A DNA stretch of 64,000 nucleotides from Thalassospira lucentensis MCCC 1A00383 = DSM 14000 (GTDB lineage Bacteria > Pseudomonadota > Alphaproteobacteria > Rhodospirillales > Thalassospiraceae), in assembly GCF_000421265.1 (NCBI RefSeq), contig NZ_ATWN01000002.1, positions 372,001 through 436,000 of the forward strand, in the 5' to 3' direction. Under the pieces are notes generated by a model that made no database searches, was not told the origin of the DNA, and saw only the letters and a program-made list of their open reading frames with translations. Shown piece by piece: positions 37,027 through 45,089 of the stretch. The position numbers and the translations under genes are program-made. Numbering within the stretch: the first letter of the stretch is position 1; the number at the start of each line of letters is the position of its first letter.

Positions 37027-37506
37027 ATGAGAATCTGTCTGTTTGAACCCGATATTCCGCAAAACACCGGCACCATCCTGCGCATGGCGGCGTGCTTTGG
37101 GCTGCCGGTCGATATTATCGAGCCCTGTGGATTTTTGCTGACCTCGGCGGCATTGAAACGTGCGGGCATGGATTATATCGACAAGGCGGACTATATACGC
37201 CACGCCGATTGGCGCGATTTCGTCGCCGCACGCGAAAATGGTACGGTGCCGGGACGGTTGGTTCTGCTGACCACAAAGGGCGCTGAACCCTATTGCGATT
37301 TTGACTTTCGCCCCGATGATGTTCTGATGCTGGGCTCGGAAAGCAAAGGGGTGCCAGACCAAGTGCATGACTATGTCGATGCGCGCGTGGTGATCCCGAT
37401 GCAGCCCGAAATGCGATCCCTTAATGTGGCAATGGCAACGGCAATGACCCTGGGCGAGGCGCTCAGACAGACGAATGGCTTTCCTTCAAGCCAACCAAGT
37501 GAATGA
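37027..37506 (+). CDS. trmL: tRNA (cytidine/uridine-34-2'-O)-methyltransferase
   Basis: A 159-residue SPOUT-class RNA methyltransferase that modifies the wobble position of certain leucine tRNAs. The knot region motifs are visible: [18 protein letters not shown] at the N-terminus, [12 protein letters not shown] (about 102-113) and [20 protein letters not shown] at the C-terminus. ATG 37027 fits the family start [12 protein letters not shown]. It overlaps hemF by 4 bp (ATGA), so the two are co-transcribed. Confidence 0.92.
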   Translation: MRICLFEPDIPQNTGTILRMAACFGLPVDIIEPCGFLLTSAALKRAGMDYIDKADYIRHADWRDFVAARENGTVPGRLVLLTTKGAEPYCDFDFRPDDVLMLGSESKGVPDQVHDYVDARVVIPMQPEMRSLNVAMATAMTLGEALRQTNGFPSSQPSE

Positions 37507-38435
37507 ACGGAATGAGTAACGCAATGACGGACGCAAAAACTGCTGCAAAAAAGGCGATGAAGGCCAATGCCGATCACACGGCTGACGAAGCCCTCATCGC
37601 GCAGCGCAAACAAACCGCCCAAAACTGGTTCCGTCAATTGCGCGACGATATCTGTGCCGCGTTTGAGGCCCTTGAAGACAGCTACACCGGCCCGCTGTCG
37701 GATCGTCCCGCCGGTCGTTTTGATCGCACCGTCTGGGAACGTGGTCCGGGGGAAGGCGGCGGTGAAATGTCGGTGATGAAGGGCCGGGTGTTTGAAAAGG
37801 TCGGGGTCAATATCTCGGCCGTGCACGGCGAATTTTCCGAAAAGTTCCGCGCTGAAATCCCCGGTGCCGCCGAAAACCCCAATTTCTGGGCGGCGGGCAT
37901 TTCACTGGTCGCACACCCATGCTCCCCACATGTCCCGGCGGTGCATATGAACACCCGCCATATCGTCACCACCAAGGCATGGTTTGGCGGCGGGGCGGAT
38001 TTAACTCCGGTCTTCCCCGATGATGCCGACACCAATGATTTCCACGGCGCGTTCAAGGCCGCCTGCGATGCCCATGGGGATGATTATTACGACCGCTTTA
38101 AAAAGTGGTGCGATGAATATTTCTGGCTCCCCCACCGTAATGAGGCGCGCGGGGTCGGCGGGATTTTCTATGATTATCTTGATGCCGATTGGGATGCGGA
38201 TTTTGCCTTTACCAAGGACGTCGGCATCGCGTTTCGCGACATTTATCCCGAACTGGTCAAACGCCATTACAATAAACTCTGGACCGATGATGACCGCCGC
38301 GCACAACTGATCAAGCGCGGCCGCTATGTCGAATTTAACCTGCTCCATGATCGCGGCACACGCTTTGGCCTGATGACCGGCGGCAACACCGAAGCCATCC
38401 TGATGTCCCTCCCGCCTGAGGCCAACTGGCCATAG
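37503..38435 (+). CDS. hemF: oxygen-dependent coproporphyrinogen III oxidase
   Basis: A 310-residue HemF that decarboxylates coproporphyrinogen III to protoporphyrinogen IX using oxygen. Hallmarks: the glycine-rich [34 protein letters not shown], and [22 protein letters not shown] lysine/alanine-rich leader of about 35 residues precedes the core, so a start at one of the later ATGs (37512 or 37524) is possible; ATG 37503 is favoured by the overlap with the trmL stop. It supplies haem for the nearby bc1 complex among others. Confidence 0.94.
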   Translation: MNGMSNAMTDAKTAAKKAMKANADHTADEALIAQRKQTAQNWFRQLRDDICAAFEALEDSYTGPLSDRPAGRFDRTVWERGPGEGGGEMSVMKGRVFEKVGVNISAVHGEFSEKFRAEIPGAAENPNFWAAGISLVAHPCSPHVPAVHMNTRHIVTTKAWFGGGADLTPVFPDDADTNDFHGAFKAACDAHGDDYYDRFKKWCDEYFWLPHRNEARGVGGIFYDYLDADWDADFAFTKDVGIAFRDIYPELVKRHYNKLWTDDDRRAQLIKRGRYVEFNLLHDRGTRFGLMTGGNTEAILMSLPPEANWP

Positions 38436-38441
38436 GATAAC

Positions 38442-38483
38442 GTCGCAGGGTAATTGCGGTGCAAAAACTCTTATCCCTGCGAC
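38442..38483. terminator. bidirectional hairpin between hemF and LysR
   Basis: GTCGCAGGG (38442-38450) and CCCTGCGAC (38475-38483) form a 9-bp stem whose right arm overlaps the last codons of the convergent LysR gene. No strong T run is present, so it is a modest terminator for both directions. Confidence 0.45.
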
Positions 38484-39376
38484 AAAAGCCGCTGTTTTAT
38501 ATCTTCAAGCAGCCATTGCCCGGCGGGTCCGGGGGGCTTTCCCGACAAATGTGCGGCATAAATTGTCAGCATCTCTTCGGGGTCTGACAATCCGTCTGCC
38601 AGATCAAGCTGCACAAGCTTTTGTGCGCCAAGCGCCTCGGACACAAGGTGTTCTGGCATACGGCACCAGCCAAATCCCGCCAGCAAAAAATCCATACGCC
38701 GTCCCAGATCGACAAAGCGCCACGGTGCCGCCCCCGTGACGCCATAGCTTGCACCATCGCGGTCCACCGGATCAGACAGAACCAGTTGAATATGCGGCTC
38801 AAGATCGCCGTGTGTGATCGTCCGCCCCAGCATTGCAAGCGGATGGGGCGGCGCGACAACCGGTATCAGTCTGGTTTTGAACAAGGAGGTCGCAATGACA
38901 TCTTCCGGGACAGATGGCAGTAACAGGCATATCGCAAGCGAAACATCGCCGCTGCGCAATCGGCGTAAGGCACCGCCAAGCCCTTCGGTCGAAAAACTGA
39001 TCGGCAGATTGGGGTGACGCAGGTGCAAATCACGCAGGCTGTCGATCAGAGGGGCGGATGGCACCAGCGGATCAATCGCCAGTCCAAGCTCCGGCTCAAG
39101 TCCGGCGCGTGTCCCTGCGGCAACCGCTTCGAAACGGGCAGCACTTGCCAGAACAGCCCTTGCTTCTGCCACCAGAACGCGTCCGACCTCGGTTAATGCC
39201 GGACGATGACCACTGCGGTCAAAAAGAATCACGCCCTGCATATCTTCAAGCGTTGCGACCGATTGACTGATGGCCGATTGCGCCCGGCTCAATTTCCGAC
39301 CGGCGGCCGAAAAACTGCCAGTATCTGCAATGCAGATCAGGACCCGTAATTGATCAAGGCTAAGATTTCCAATCAT
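38471..39376 (-). CDS. LysR-family transcriptional regulator (divergent to azoR)
   Basis: A 301-residue LysR-type regulator: helix-turn-helix at about 5-62 (TGSFSAAGRKLSRAQSAISQSVATLE) and effector domain about 90-295. It is transcribed away from the azoreductase gene across about 150 bp and is the likely regulator of that gene, probably responding to quinones, electrophiles or another stressor. The effector domain contains no catalytic features. Confidence 0.88.
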   Translation of the reverse strand: MIGNLSLDQLRVLICIADTGSFSAAGRKLSRAQSAISQSVATLEDMQGVILFDRSGHRPALTEVGRVLVAEARAVLASAARFEAVAAGTRAGLEPELGLAIDPLVPSAPLIDSLRDLHLRHPNLPISFSTEGLGGALRRLRSGDVSLAICLLLPSVPEDVIATSLFKTRLIPVVAPPHPLAMLGRTITHGDLEPHIQLVLSDPVDRDGASYGVTGAAPWRFVDLGRRMDFLLAGFGWCRMPEHLVSEALGAQKLVQLDLADGLSDPEEMLTIYAAHLSGKPPGPAGQWLLEDIKQRLLSQG

Positions 39377-39397
39377 GATGTATCACCAAAACAGATG

Positions 39398-39417
39398 GAT
39401 ATTATCGTTGTTATATC
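39398..39417. promoter_or_regulatory. candidate LysR/azoR operator
   Basis: GATAT-N10-ATATC inverted repeat with a T-N11-A LysR-like core, centred in the short gap between the divergent LysR and azoR genes. The arms are only 5 bp, so support is moderate. Confidence 0.35.
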
Positions 39418-39525
39418 ACTTTTCATGAAGTTTTGGGCGATCTATCTTGCCATCAACCAGATGCCGCGGCCGCTGCGCGAACGCGGTGTCGAGGGTCTGA
39501 ACCCCCATTACTACAGGAAAATCCA

Positions 39526-40143
39526 ATGCCGCAACTTCTTGTCATCGAAGCCAGCCCGCGGGGGGCTTCGTCCGTTTCACGCACCATGATGCAAAACTTT
39601 ATTGCCAACTGGAAAGCCGCACATCCCAAAGGCGAGGTCACGGTGCGCGATCTGGTCGAAACGTCTATTCCGCACATTTCCATGCCGTGGCTTGCGGCAT
39701 ATTTCACCCCGCCCGCATCTCAGACGCCCGAAATGAAAGCAACGCTAAAGCTGTCTGATGAACTGGTCGCAGAGCTGTTGGCAGCAGATGAAATCGTAAT
39801 TTCGACACCGGTTTATAACTACAACATCCCGTCCAACCTTAAAGCCTGGGTCGATCACATCGTGCGCAAGGGCATTACGCTTGGTTTCGATGGTACGGGC
39901 CTTGTCACCGGGGTGAAAGCATCCCTGATTGTCGCATCTGGTGGTGCCTACGGCGAAGGTTCTCCGATTGCCGATCGCAATATTGCCCCGCAATACATGA
40001 AACTGCTGCTCGGTGTTATCGGGATTACCGATGTGACCGTCATCCATGGCGAAGTCGCAAAGAATGTGGATATGGGTGAAATCTCGATGGAGGATTTCGT
40101 TGCCACCCACGCTGCGAAACTCAAGGCTGCTGCCGCCGCCTGA
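39526..40143 (+). CDS. azoR: FMN-dependent NADH-azoreductase
   Basis: A 205-residue flavodoxin-like-fold quinone/azo reductase. The N-terminal phosphate-binding segment is [38 protein letters not shown] (about 88-111) is the AzoR flavin-site signature, and ASGGAYGEG follows. ATG 39526 is the family start, with AGGAAA upstream; the long in-frame extension to 39433 is not part of the protein. It reduces quinones to hydroquinones with NADH, an anti-electrophile role, and is paired with the divergent LysR. Confidence 0.9.
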   Translation: MPQLLVIEASPRGASSVSRTMMQNFIANWKAAHPKGEVTVRDLVETSIPHISMPWLAAYFTPPASQTPEMKATLKLSDELVAELLAADEIVISTPVYNYNIPSNLKAWVDHIVRKGITLGFDGTGLVTGVKASLIVASGGAYGEGSPIADRNIAPQYMKLLLGVIGITDVTVIHGEVAKNVDMGEISMEDFVATHAAKLKAAAAA

Positions 40144-40180
40144 TACCGCCAAAACCAACTGTCCGTAACGCGACATCTCA

Positions 40181-40210
40181 TCGTCATTCCCGCGAAGGCG
40201 GGAATCTCGA
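40181..40210. repeat. REP-like palindromic element
   Basis: ATTCCCGC-GAAG-GCGGGAAT, preceded by CGTC, is the common dispersed palindrome type seen in intergenic regions of many proteobacteria. It lies just after azoR and may also act as its terminator or mRNA stabiliser. Confidence 0.65.
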
Positions 40211-40239
40211 CCCACACGTGCCATCCGTTTCGTTGGTGC

Positions 40240-40397
40240 TCACGTCCCATTAATCCACCAGTCCAGCAATGTGGACGTTGTCTTGCTCGCCGTCGGGCTG
40301 GGCACCAGCCAGTATCCGCGATCCTTGCGCGTGACCTCGGGGCCGACGTGACAAGGCCGTCTTGATGTAATTGATGGACACTCCCGCCAGAAGCCAA
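40240..40397 (-). pseudogene. decayed LysR C-terminal fragment
   Basis: Reading 40347 down to 40240 gives VGPEVTRKDRGYWLVPSPT and continues to LLDWWINGT-stop, closely matching the C-terminus of the intact LysR at 42292-43191 (GPDVTRNDRGYWLVPSTTA ... LLDWLMNET). Upstream, HQLHQDGLVT matches its preceding segment, but in another frame, so there is a frameshift at about 40350. About 50 codons survive; the rest is gone. DNA identity to the intact gene is high in the conserved block (about 40298-40348 against 42362-42412). Confidence 0.8.
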
Positions 40398-40424
40398 TTG
40401 GCCTTATGCTACCTCTATGGGCTG

Positions 40425-41345
40425 CTACTGCTGTTCCGGGGGTAATTCGCCAAGATGCTGTTTCATCCAGGTCACTTCCTCGGACGCGGTTTTGCCAAAA
40501 TGTCGTTTGAACTCTCGGCTAAATTGCGATGCGCTGACATAGCCGACCCGATTGGCCACTTCGGCAATCGTCTGTCCATGACGGGCCAGCAACAGCCTGG
40601 CCTCATGCAGGCGCATGGATTTGATATACTGGATCGGACTGCTGCCCAGAAGCTTGCGGAAATGCGCATGATAGGACGGCACACTCATCCCGGCCTGTTG
40701 CGCCAAATCCGCAATCGATAGCGGATGGGTAAAGTGGGTACGCAGATACCCAAGACTGCGCAGAATGTTGCCTGCCGTCCCACGTTGGGCAAGGGCCGTC
40801 ATCATTTTGGGGCCCTGCGGCCCGGTCAGAATACGAAAATACAATTCCCGCAACAGCCCATCGCCCAAAACAGCGGTTTCAACCGGGCTTTGCAACATGC
40901 TCAAAAACCGGTGCAAAATATCTTGGATGGTTTTATCAATCGGCGTTGAAATCAGGCTTTCGGCCGCCGGGATGGTTGTCGGCACCTTGCCATATCCCTC
41001 AAGCATATCGATCAGTTCGGCCACCAGCCGCATGTCAAAATCCAAATAGATCGCAAGCAACGGCTGTTCCGGGCTGGCATCTGATTCCATGCGAAACGGC
41101 ACCGGCACTGAAACCGCCAAATAATGCGCTTCGTCATACACAAAGACATCACCATCCAGCACACCGCGCTTGCTGCCCTGACAGACAAAAACCACACCCG
41201 GCTGATAGAGCACCGGCACATTATGCAGCACGCTTTCACTGCGCAGCACACGCACCCCCGGAAGGGCTTGGTAATTATACCCCTGCTTGGGCGCAAGCTG
41301 TGCGGCAAGCCGGGCAAGCTCGGCGGGCTGATATGCGGTCATCAT
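40425..41345 (-). CDS. AraC-family transcriptional regulator
   Basis: A 306-residue regulator with an AraC_N (PF06719-type) cupin domain (about 20-165; VLYQPGVVFVCQGSKRGVL) and a C-terminal double helix-turn-helix (about 200-295; LSIADLAQQAGMSVPSYHAHFRKLLG, IAEVANRVGYVSASQFSREFKRHFG). It is divergent from an SDR gene across about 110 bp, the usual layout of AraC/SDR pairs responding to an aldehyde or alcohol substrate. ATG 41345 or the adjacent ATG 41342 starts it. Confidence 0.9.
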   Translation of the reverse strand: MMTAYQPAELARLAAQLAPKQGYNYQALPGVRVLRSESVLHNVPVLYQPGVVFVCQGSKRGVLDGDVFVYDEAHYLAVSVPVPFRMESDASPEQPLLAIYLDFDMRLVAELIDMLEGYGKVPTTIPAAESLISTPIDKTIQDILHRFLSMLQSPVETAVLGDGLLRELYFRILTGPQGPKMMTALAQRGTAGNILRSLGYLRTHFTHPLSIADLAQQAGMSVPSYHAHFRKLLGSSPIQYIKSMRLHEARLLLARHGQTIAEVANRVGYVSASQFSREFKRHFGKTASEEVTWMKQHLGELPPEQQ

Positions 41346-41457
41346 ATGCTTTCATAGGATTGGGCAAGAATGGCAGCGTAAGTGGCGTAGATATGGGTCC
41401 GTTTTAAGAATATTTGACAGTGTGTCGCCCAATCATGTCAAGGAATGGATTACATCT

Positions 41458-42282
41458 ATGACCAAACGATTTTTTATCACCGGCGCGAATTCCGGTTTCG
41501 GATTTGCCATTGCCAAAGCCGCCCTTGAAGCAGGCCATGCCGTGATCGGCACGGTCCGATCAGATGGCGCACAGGTACACCTGACATCTGAACTGCCCGA
41601 TATCGACGTGGTGCGCATGGATGTCACCGATTTCGATGCCATCCCTGAAACGGTCGCCAAGGCTGAGGCCGATTTTGGACCGGTCGATGTGCTGATCAAC
41701 AATGCCGGCTATGGCCATGAAGGCGTGCTTGAAGAATCCCCGATGGACGAGCTGCGCCATCAGTTTGAGGTCAATGTGTTTGGCGCAACCGCGGTGGCCA
41801 AGGCCTTTTTGCCGCGCTTTCGCGAACGGCGTGCGGGCTTTATTGTCAATATCACCTCGATGGGTGGTATGATCACCATGCCCGGCATTGCTTATTACTG
41901 CGGCAGTAAATTCGCCCTACAGGGCATTTCCGAAGTCATGCGCGCCGAAATGGCACCGTTTGGTGTGCATGTGACGGCTGTTTGCCCCGGTTCTTTCAGA
42001 ACTGATTGGGCCGGGCGCTCCATGGTGCGCACCGATCGGTCGATTGCTGATTATGACGCCTTGTTTGAACCGATCCGCCAAGCCCGTCTGGAAAAAAGCG
42101 GCAAACAACTCGGCGATCCGGCAAAGCTGGCCGCTGCGGTGCTCACCTTGATCAACGATCAAAACCCGCCAGCCCAATTGTTGCTGGGCAGTGATGCCTA
42201 TCAACTGGTGTCAGATAAGCTCAGCCGCATGCAGGGTGACATTGAACAATTGAAATCCCTAACGGTATCCACAGACGGCTAG
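41458..42282 (+). CDS. short-chain dehydrogenase/reductase
   Basis: A 274-residue classical SDR: cofactor motif TGANSGFG (8-15), NNAGYG, catalytic Ser in VNITSMGG, Tyr/Lys in YYCGSKFAL, and VCPGSFRTDWAG. The residues after beta-2 favour NADP, but this is uncertain. ATG 41458 gives the family N-terminus MTKRFFITGANSG with AAGGA upstream. It pairs with the divergent AraC regulator; substrate unknown. It converges on the LysR at 42292 with a 9-bp gap. Confidence 0.86.
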   Translation: MTKRFFITGANSGFGFAIAKAALEAGHAVIGTVRSDGAQVHLTSELPDIDVVRMDVTDFDAIPETVAKAEADFGPVDVLINNAGYGHEGVLEESPMDELRHQFEVNVFGATAVAKAFLPRFRERRAGFIVNITSMGGMITMPGIAYYCGSKFALQGISEVMRAEMAPFGVHVTAVCPGSFRTDWAGRSMVRTDRSIADYDALFEPIRQARLEKSGKQLGDPAKLAAAVLTLINDQNPPAQLLLGSDAYQLVSDKLSRMQGDIEQLKSLTVSTDG

Positions 42283-42291
42283 GGCGCTCAA

Positions 42292-43191
42292 TCACGTCTC
42301 ATTCATCAACCAATCAAGCAAAACCGATGTTGTTGGGCTGGCGGTGGGATTGGCGGTGGTACTGGGCACCAACCAGTATCCCCGGTCATTGCGGGTGACG
42401 TCGGGGCCAACCGCAACAAGGCTGCCTTGATCAAGATGAGGATCAACCAAGCCTCGCCAGCCCAGCGCCACCCCCTGTTCGGCCAAGGCGGCCTGTATCA
42501 CAAAGCCATAGGTATTCAGGCCAAGGTCGCCTTGGGCCGGGGGGCGTGTCACCCCATGGGCCGCAAGCCACGTCGCCCAGGTCAGCCAGCGCGATTTTCC
42601 GGTGGTTTCAAGATGCAACAACGGGGCGGCGGCAAAGTCCGCCGGGCTGTCAAACGGGCCAAACCGTTCGAGAAATCCCGGCGTGCAGACCGGCACCACA
42701 CATTCGGGGATCAAAAGGCGTGCGGTGTCGGGGAAATCTTCGCGCGCGCCAAACAGCATCGCGGCATCCGTGTCGCGCTCCAGCGCATCTTCAAGTCCCT
42801 GTGACGCCACAATATGGACCTCCGCTTCCGGATGCAGGCGGCGGAAATCGGTCACGCGCGGCATCAACCAGAATGCGGCAAATCCGAAATCGGTAAAGAT
42901 GCGCACCGCGGGCACCTTTGACGTGCGGCGCGTATCGCGTGCGGCCTTATCAATGCTTTCCACACTCGACTGTACCGCCTGAAACAAAATCTCGCCCGCA
43001 TCGGTCAGCCGGCTTCCGCCTTGTGACCGGCGCAGCAATGATACGCCCAGTTGTTCCTCAACCCGCTTGATCTGATAGGTGACAGCAGGCTGGGTCAGGC
43101 CAAGTTCATGGGCCGCGCGCGTCAAGCTGCCCAGCCGTCCGGCCGCCTCGAAAATGCGCAACCATCCAATATCAAGCGGGCGTTGTGACAT
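42292..43191 (-). CDS. LysR-family transcriptional regulator (divergent to choline sulfatase)
   Basis: A 299-residue LysR of the GcvA-like type: N-terminal LDIGWLRIFEAAGRLGSLTRAAHELGLTQ helix-turn-helix region (about 6-65), then an effector domain. It is divergent from betC and is the likely choline-O-sulfate or choline responsive regulator, as LysR genes accompany betC in other proteobacteria. A palindrome CATAAA-N5-TTTATG overlaps its own start codon, suggesting autoregulation. A truncated paralogue of its C-terminus lies at 40240-40397. Confidence 0.87.
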   Translation of the reverse strand: MSQRPLDIGWLRIFEAAGRLGSLTRAAHELGLTQPAVTYQIKRVEEQLGVSLLRRSQGGSRLTDAGEILFQAVQSSVESIDKAARDTRRTSKVPAVRIFTDFGFAAFWLMPRVTDFRRLHPEAEVHIVASQGLEDALERDTDAAMLFGAREDFPDTARLLIPECVVPVCTPGFLERFGPFDSPADFAAAPLLHLETTGKSRWLTWATWLAAHGVTRPPAQGDLGLNTYGFVIQAALAEQGVALGWRGLVDPHLDQGSLVAVGPDVTRNDRGYWLVPSTTANPTASPTTSVLLDWLMNET

Positions 43192-43205
43192 AAAAATTCT
43201 TTATG
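43189..43205. promoter_or_regulatory. candidate LysR autoregulatory operator
   Basis: CATAAA-AATTC-TTTATG, a perfect 6-bp-arm palindrome with the T-N11-A spacing of LysR sites. Its left edge is the ATG of the LysR gene itself. Confidence 0.55.
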
Positions 43206-43368
43206 TGAGTGATTAAAAATCAGCGGGTTTCATCACGCAATGATTTGTGGATTTAATGATCGTTCCGCATTCAACGTCAAGAGCATTCCGCATGAGGCTC
43301 ATTTGGGTCCCCCGGCAATGCTTGAAAAATGCGCGCTTTCCATCCCTGTCCCGGAGTGCATTCGTTTC

Positions 43369-44895
43369 ATGAAGTCCCCGAATATCCTGATCCTGATGGC
43401 CGACCAGTTAAACGGGACTTTGTTTCCCGATGGTCCGGCTGATTTCCTCCATACGCCGCACCTGCGCGCGCTGGCGAAACGTTCCGCACGGTTTAAAAAT
43501 TGCTATACGGCATCCCCGCTTTGCGCACCGGGGCGCGCATCCTTTATGGCCGGGCAATTACCCAGTCGCACACGGGTCTATGACAATGCCGCTGAATTTT
43601 GCTCCGACATCCCGACCTATGCCCATCACTTGCGCCGCGCGGGGTATTACACCTGCCTGTCGGGCAAGATGCATTTTGTCGGGCCCGATCAGTTGCACGG
43701 CTTTGAAGAACGCCTGACCACCGATATTTACCCGGCTGATTTTGGCTGGACGCCCGATTACCGCAAACCGGGTGAACGCATTGACTGGTGGTATCACAAT
43801 CTCGGCTCGGTGACCGGGGCCGGGGTCGGGGAAATCTCCAACCAGATGGAATATGACGACGAGGTCGCCTATAACGCCACGCATAAACTTTATGATCTGT
43901 CGCGCGGTCACGATGAACGCCCGTGGTGCCTGACCGTCAGCTTCACCCATCCCCACGATCCCTACGTCGCGCGCAAGAAATTCTGGGACCTGTACGAAGA
44001 CTGCCCGGAACTGGAACCTGAAATCGGCGCGTTCGCGTTTGACGAACAGGACCCGCATTCAAAACGTCTGTTGCAGGCAAGCGACCATACCGCCTTTGAC
44101 ATCACGCGCGAAAATATCCGCCGATCGCGTCAGGCCTATTTTGCCAATGTGTCCTATATCGATGATAAAATCGGTCAGATCATGGATGTGCTTGAACGCA
44201 CCGAGCAGGCCGACAACACCATCATTCTGTTCCTGTCTGATCATGGTGACATGCTGGGCGAACGCGGCCTCTGGTTTAAAATGAGCTTCTTTGAAGGCTC
44301 GGCCCGCGTGCCCCTGATGATGGCTGGACCCAACATCACACCGGGCTGCTACACCGATCCGGTCTCCACCCTTGATGTCACCCCGACGGTGGCCGATCTG
44401 GCCGGTATTTCACTCGATGAAATCATGCCATGGACGGACGGCACAAGTCTCCTGCCGGGCTTCTCGGGCACCAAACGCACCGAGCCGGTTCTGATGGAGT
44501 ATGCCGCCGAGGGGTCTTATGCACCGCTGGTCTGTATCCGCGAAGGCAAATGGAAATACACCTATTGCCCGCTTGATCCTGAACAGTTGTTTGATCTTGA
44601 GGCCGACCCGCATGAGCTAAAAAACCTTGCCATTGATGCGGCCATTGATGCGGCCAGTGCCGAACAGCTCGAACAGTTCCGCGCGCAACGCGCCGCCCGC
44701 TGGGACATCGACAGTTTTGATGCGAGTGTCCGCGAAAGTCAGGCACGCCGCTGGATTGTTTATGAGTCTTTGCGCAATGGCTCCTATTTCCCGTGGGATT
44801 ATCAGCCGCTGCAAAAGGCGTCCGAGCGCTACATGCGCAATCACATGGACTTAAACGAAGTCGAAGAAAAACAACGCTTCCCGCGAGGGGAGTAA
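43369..44895 (+). CDS. betC: choline sulfatase
   Basis: A 508-residue type I sulfatase hydrolysing choline-O-sulfate to choline and sulfate. The N-terminus PNILILMADQLNGTLFPDG is the BetC signature. The formylglycine site Cys52-Ala-Pro54-Gly-Arg56 lies in SPLCAPGRASF, and metal/active-site residues include SGKMHFVGPD and SDHGDMLGERGLW. ATG 43369 fits the family; an upstream in-frame extension to 43240 has no family match. With the BCCT carrier gene downstream it forms a choline sulfate/choline supply module for osmoprotection or sulfur and carbon use; betA and betB are not here. Confidence 0.93.
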   Translation: MKSPNILILMADQLNGTLFPDGPADFLHTPHLRALAKRSARFKNCYTASPLCAPGRASFMAGQLPSRTRVYDNAAEFCSDIPTYAHHLRRAGYYTCLSGKMHFVGPDQLHGFEERLTTDIYPADFGWTPDYRKPGERIDWWYHNLGSVTGAGVGEISNQMEYDDEVAYNATHKLYDLSRGHDERPWCLTVSFTHPHDPYVARKKFWDLYEDCPELEPEIGAFAFDEQDPHSKRLLQASDHTAFDITRENIRRSRQAYFANVSYIDDKIGQIMDVLERTEQADNTIILFLSDHGDMLGERGLWFKMSFFEGSARVPLMMAGPNITPGCYTDPVSTLDVTPTVADLAGISLDEIMPWTDGTSLLPGFSGTKRTEPVLMEYAAEGSYAPLVCIREGKWKYTYCPLDPEQLFDLEADPHELKNLAIDAAIDAASAEQLEQFRAQRAARWDIDSFDASVRESQARRWIVYESLRNGSYFPWDYQPLQKASERYMRNHMDLNEVEEKQRFPRGE

Positions 44896-44896
44896 A

Positions 44897-44943
44897 GAAG
44901 CTGCGCCGGTAGTCTTGTGGGACAGACAGACCGGCGCAGCTTC
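44897..44943 (+). terminator. long hairpin after betC
   Basis: A perfect 14-bp stem (44897-44910 with 44930-44943) with a 19-base loop that can itself fold a GTCT/AGAC mini-stem. It begins one base after the betC stop. There is no T tract, so it may act as 3' protection or a rho-assisted stop before the BCCT gene. Confidence 0.6.
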
Positions 44944-45089
44944 AATACCGAATGTTCAAATTATAAGCCGCCTGGTGGTCTGGTTCGGGTGCAGACCGCA
45001 TTGTTGATCATCTGGCGTTGGGGGAACTCTGACGTCGATCATGGGGCATACACAACGAAAAGTTGGATACCCGGCACAGTGAGGTAAGT

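Noticed and set aside
39948..40397. 149-codon minus-strand frame across azoR and the following gap
   Set aside because: It is antisense to azoR in part; the remainder is the frameshifted LysR remnant and the REP element, not a gene.
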